Translations under genes and position numbers: made by a program | Assembly: GCF_036898095.1 (NCBI RefSeq) | Contig: NC_090744.1 | Location: 10,994,177 to 11,058,176, forward strand | DNA: 64,000 bases | Direction: 5' to 3' | Source of the DNA: Palaemon carinicauda | Lineage: Eukaryota > Arthropoda > Malacostraca > Decapoda > Palaemonidae | The notes under the pieces: generated by a model | Seen by the model: the letters and a program-made list of their open reading frames with translations, nothing else | Databases searched by the model: none | Told to the model about the DNA's origin: nothing | In this document: piece by piece, positions 60,331 through 64,000 of the stretch | How the letters are laid out: every line of letters starts with the position of its first letter | Position numbering within the stretch: position 1 is the first letter of the stretch

Positions 60331-62142
60331 TGCCTCGCAGACCAGTACTACTAACTCTACCCACGCTTGCCCATCACTCCTTTCTAGCACCTGATTTGTA
60401 TAAGTCCAACGTGTTTTTTCTCGTGTTTTCATTGGATTTATCATCAACTTTCTCTCGATGGCCGATTCCCAAGTTACCCCATCGAAGTTAAGTACTTTAT
60501 CCATGAGTTTTAGCGAGATTGGGCAGTGTAACCTTTGTTTTTATTATTGAGAAGTATTTATATATGAGCGGCGTCCCCGTTCTTTCTTTCGCCTCTGCCC
60601 TTTTTTCTCGTTAGTTCGTCCGTCATTAATATTCGTTCGAACATTTAGGAGTTTTTTCCTTATATTCATATAGTACACCGACTTTATGCTTTCATATAGC
60701 ATTTATTTTATGTTATCCTATGATATCGGTGTTAGCGTTTCATCAGGAGTAGGTTATGTTGGTATGCCTGCATTCGTGCATGTTGGTGGATAGCGTCACC
60801 ATTGAGATTGTTTCGCTAGTTCTAGGAGCGTTAATGACGACCATCTCACTTATTATTATTAAACCTTTTAGTTTTATTACGCTCCACCTAGTTTTACATT
60901 TGGTTCGAGTGGGACTCTCGCGTATTTTGTTGTTTTTACTGTTCGATCTACCGCTTCAGTAACTAGGTTGGTACCCCTGCTTTCCATCTGCTGATGGCGT
61001 CATGCTCCTCCCTTACCACTCGCTCGAGTCCCTCTCTCGCCATATTATTTCTGCATGCCTAACCTTACTTACGTGATTTCGCTTTTAATTCATTAATTAT
61101 TTTTATGTATTTGTGCATTGATATTACTGTATATTTATTGCTTAACTCCGTTATGATCATATTTTTGGGATTTTCATGTCATGTTGAGGGGATCTCCAGT
61201 TGGTAGCCCTGTCTACCACTACGCACTGGCGATTCCCCGGTACCATACCCCCCCCCCCCCCCACAGGTTGGGGAGGCTATTCCATCGCCCCCCTCCAGTG
61301 TACACCCTTCCTCTCACTCGATGGTTGTTGGTTATGACATACGGGTCAAGTATGCTTGTTCCTCAGTCTTCCCTCAACGTTCCGACATATTGAGGACTGA
61401 GTGTACCAACGGGGTGTGACTTAGTCTCATTCATTCATACCGGGCGGTTTCGTCTCCCCCCCTCCCGTCGCCCCGATTGGCCATCGGTCGGGGAGGGGGA
61501 GGGCCGGGACCACCGGGGACTATCACACGTGATTAGTCGGTATAACTGCACCTTGGTGTAACCTTGCTTTTAGCTACGGTTGTTAGAATGAGCACTTGTA
61601 TTAGGAGTGTCCCCACCTACGGTACCTCCTGCTATTATCGTCCGTATAGGACTTATTAATATCCCATATCATTATATTATATTCGACATGAATCATTACC
61701 TTCGTCCCGGTACCTCCGGTAGGGTAGTGGGGGTTCCATTGGCTCCCCCCGCGCTCTCCCGTTGTACCCTCCCGTCATCAGACATCGGAGCCGCCGGGCT
61801 CTTAACTACAAGATCTGTTGACACTGACAGTTTTGATTAATATCCTCCCTCCGGGAGCCCTATTCATTACAGACATTAGTTTCAGATCATAATTGGCGTT
61901 CTCTATTTATGTATTTTAAGGATGTATCTTAAGTTACTTTAAGTTTACTTTAAGTTTACTTTGTTTACTTTACCAACCCTGTTCCCCGGCCCCGGGGGCC
62001 CCGGAACTAGTTATGATTATAATTATTCATCACTGTTTTTTGCATCCTTTTTCATCCCCGGCTCTGCCGGATTGCTCTTGGAATAGTCTCAGTTCTCTGC
62101 ATGTTTAGTCTAAGGCTATACATTTATTTTATTAACTGGCAG
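60331..62142. other. No gene recognised; C-rich patches
   Basis: This differs from its AT-rich surroundings: C-runs at 61247-61262, CTCCCCCCCTCCC near 61454 and GGGGAGGGGGAGGGCCGGG near 61490, with scattered CGGTACC motifs. It may be the untranslated or intronic part of the gene or retroelement whose exons follow at 62143. No domain-bearing frame. Confidence 0.4.
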
Positions 62143-62770
62143 GTCCCGGACCCTCCAGGACCCCTTATAGAGAAACTAGTAGATGCTCATGGACTATTCC
62201 TTTTACAGGTGGTCCGTTGCCGGATGACAGCCTGCGCGGCCGTCCTTCAACAGCCTTGCGGACATGCAGTCTGTCGGTCCCACGCGGACTGTGGGATCCA
62301 GATGGACGATATTGTTGTATGGCACCCTGACAACTGCCTTACCTGTTATGACCTTATCTCCACCCTCGCTTCAGATTCGGTGAGCCTCTTTCAGTCATTT
62401 TTGTATTTACATTCCCTTCACTGGGCGGCATCAATATTATACATACTCATTGACTTCTGTTATGAATCTTCGGGTTCATTCATCATTTTGTCCCTCGGGT
62501 TTGCTAACCTTATCCCCGTCCTTTCAGAGTCCCCAGGCGGCTAAAACTTCAGCAAGAGCCACTTTGAAATTGTGGGTAGGCGGCTTCGCCCGTAACGTAA
62601 AGGCCAAGAAGCCCTACGTCCTCTCAGAAGATTATTGTAATCTTATCTACCCGAACGCAAAATCTTCGGCAGCAGTGCCTAGGCAAGTGGCGGCCCCTAT
62701 AATTGCCGACATTGCGGAAACCGTAGAACAAAATCTCGTTCAGGATACAGACATTGCTCTTATGCCCTAG
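62143..62770 (+). CDS. Two-exon Cys/His-rich protein, unrecognised
   Basis: Exon 1 lies at about 62143-62379 (acceptor TTAACTGGCAG at 62142, or a later acceptor CTTTTACAG at 62208). It encodes CRMTACAAVLQQPCGHAVC, RSHADCGIQMDD and WHPDNCLTCYDL, giving a C..C..C.H..C..H..C..H..C..C pattern that could bind zinc. It ends in a donor TCG|GTGAGC at 62379/62380. The acceptor CTTTCAG at 62527 restores frame phase 0, and exon 2 (62528-62770) encodes AKTSARATLKLWVGGFARNV, KPYVLSEDYCNLIYPNAK and AAPIIADIAETVEQNL, then TAG. Both exons are balanced in composition and the splice keeps frame. It could be a host gene or a gag-like N-terminus of a retroelement; a short HxxCxxC motif of this kind occurs in DIRS-like gag. 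An upstream coding exon is probably missing. Confidence 0.5.
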
Positions 62771-62924
62771 TATTTAAATCACTTGACCTGAAATTTGGTA
62801 TGGAAATACCTATATTATACGCCCACAGGACGTTAATTACGACTTTTGCTTTACACCACTTGAGTGATTTCTTGTAAATCTATCGGGGATCCATTTCTGG
62901 AAAAGATTAATATAGTCCAGTACA

Positions 62925-63418
62925 TGGTTGCATGGATAGGGAGATATTGCCTTTCTAGTGAAGTGTCCTTTTTCTAGAAGAGTTGCTTACCATAACTAAA
63001 AAATCTATTCTACCCCTACCAAGTGAGTAGAAGCCACTGAACAATTAGAGTGCAGCTCTTCTAGAAGGACACTCCAAAATAAAAAGATTGTTCTCTGATC
63101 TTGGATAGTGCCATAGCCTCTTTACCATGGTCTTTCAGTATCTTGGGGTAGAGTTCTCTTGCTTGAGGGTGCACTTGGGCACACTATTCTATTTTATTTT
63201 TCTTCTTGTTTTTCTTAAAGTTTTTATAGTTTATATATGAAATATTTATTTTAATGTTGTTACTGTTGTTGAAATATTTTATATTAGTTGTCAATTACTT
63301 TTCTTGAAGTTTCCTTATTTCCTTTTGTCACCGAGATATAATCCCTGTTGGAGCCCTAGGACTTATAGCATTGTGATTTTCCAACTAGGGATGTAGTTTA
63401 GCAAGTAACAACAACAAC

Positions 63419-63462
<44 letters not shown>

Positions 63463-63475
63463 CAAATAGTTGAAA
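62925..63475 (+). mobile_element. Non-coding dispersed element with LINE-type tail and an inverted head
   Basis: 63054-63410 matches the body and tail of 39620-39975, ending in a perfect (TAA)n run (63417-63460). The preceding stretch (about 62957-63050) is the same body in reverse orientation, so the copy has an inverted 5' part. Confidence 0.75.
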
Positions 63476-63599
63476 AGCCAACAACACTCATTCCAGTGTG
63501 GGTAAAGATCCCTCATTTTCCTTAAACCATTTGTATTTTACTTTTCCCCGACCACCCACCCCCACACGAATATGGAGTTACCAACCCACAATCAATGAT

Positions 63600-63765
63600 A
63601 CTCTCCTGTTTTGACAAAGATGATCGAACAGTAAGCAAACAATGTGAATTGTGAAATGTTAAATGTTCCCGAATGAACATCATAAAACAGCCGTGGAGGT
63701 CCTGTAGAGAGTAGGGTTCCCTTGCTGTACGGGACCAGATAAGCAGCCCTTAAAGTAAAGAAAGT
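63600..63765 (+). pseudogene. 3' end fragment of the LINE at 56.6-57.3 kb
   Basis: It shares TTTTGACAAAGATGATCGAA-like coding end, AATGTTAAATGTTC and GTGGAGGTCCTGTAGAGAG with 57120-57240, and ends with the AAAGTAAAG tail. Only the last about 165 bp are present. Confidence 0.75.
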
Positions 63766-63817
63766 CATTCCTGACACTTTCCTCTGAGACTGCTTTAAAA
63801 GATTTGATTCTGGATTT

Positions 63818-64000
63818 TAGGGTTTAAAGGCCACTCATGAATGGCAGAAGCAAGGGACATTAGCAAGCTCCTGAGAATTACCACATATACATATGATCAG
63901 CACCAAATGCCCTCTTCACCCAAGCTAGGACCAGGGAGGGGTAGGGAATGGTAGACCTTTAGGTTCCCCAAAACCCCCATCCTTAGCTCTCAAGGATGGT
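63818..64000 (-). mobile_element. SINE copy 2, cut by the window end
   Basis: The body matches 46257-46450 (GGTTTAAAGGCCACTCATGA, ACATATACATATGA, CAAAACCCCCATCCTTAGCT). The tRNA-like head lies beyond 64000. Confidence 0.8.

Noticed and set aside
60277..60504. 75-codon minus-strand frame
   Set aside because: It overlaps a dispersed repeat also present at 41.5 kb, where the frame is not kept.

Overview
This is eukaryotic, repeat-dominated DNA, most likely from a decapod crustacean. The grounds are long (GA)n/(CT)n and (TAA)n microsatellites, dense MITEs, a tRNA-derived SINE, RTE-like and I-like non-LTR retrotransposons, and 3'-tail families that I associate from memory with shrimp and crab genomes. 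There is no bacterial gene organisation. The species cannot be fixed from the sequence, and the order-level call is inference.

Layout. 1-1640: microsatellite-rich DNA with small local duplications, probably the 5' flank or an intron. 1673-14248: one uninterrupted coding sequence of about 4,191 residues. It has an N-terminal protein kinase domain with a complete catalytic set, a coiled coil, one partial and nine almost identical 314-326 residue repeats (each with helical segments, a Tyr/Gln/Gly-rich patch and interrupted collagen-like Gly-X-Y runs), an acidic and poly-Lys region, and a Gly-Pro-Arg-rich tail. This is the most unusual object in the window. 14446-16987: a duplicated block of about 1 kb with AGC-rich ends. 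16988-30577: a satellite of about 111 copies of a ~122-bp monomer with two monomer types and local higher-order duplications, running into a 500-N assembly gap (30578-31077).

31078-64000 is a transposon graveyard with no confidently intact host gene. It holds a decayed I-superfamily-like retrotransposon on the minus strand (31374-36835, overlapping ORF1/ORF2 in an ATGA junction) broken at its 3' end by a piggyBac-like terminus. It also holds four copies of a ~300-bp TTAA-flanked MITE, RTE-like relics at 44.1-45.5, 46.6-47.5 and 51.2-53.0 kb, and one RTE-like copy with an open reverse transcriptase frame (53.56-56.10 kb). Two pogo/mariner-like TA-flanked elements interrupt RTE relics, and a family of near-perfect palindromic 197-bp elements is present twice. 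A LINE family shares its 3' tail with a non-coding dispersed element. Near the right end, 62143-62770 looks like two spliced coding exons of an unrecognised Cys/His-rich protein.

Several insertions can be ordered by nesting. The RTE copy at 53560-56096 sits inside a palindromic element with an 11-bp target duplication. The 500-bp TA-flanked element at 51496-51995 has its uninterrupted counterpart in that same RTE copy at 55141-55160. The genes here do not form a pathway: the giant kinase stands alone and everything else is mobile or satellite DNA.
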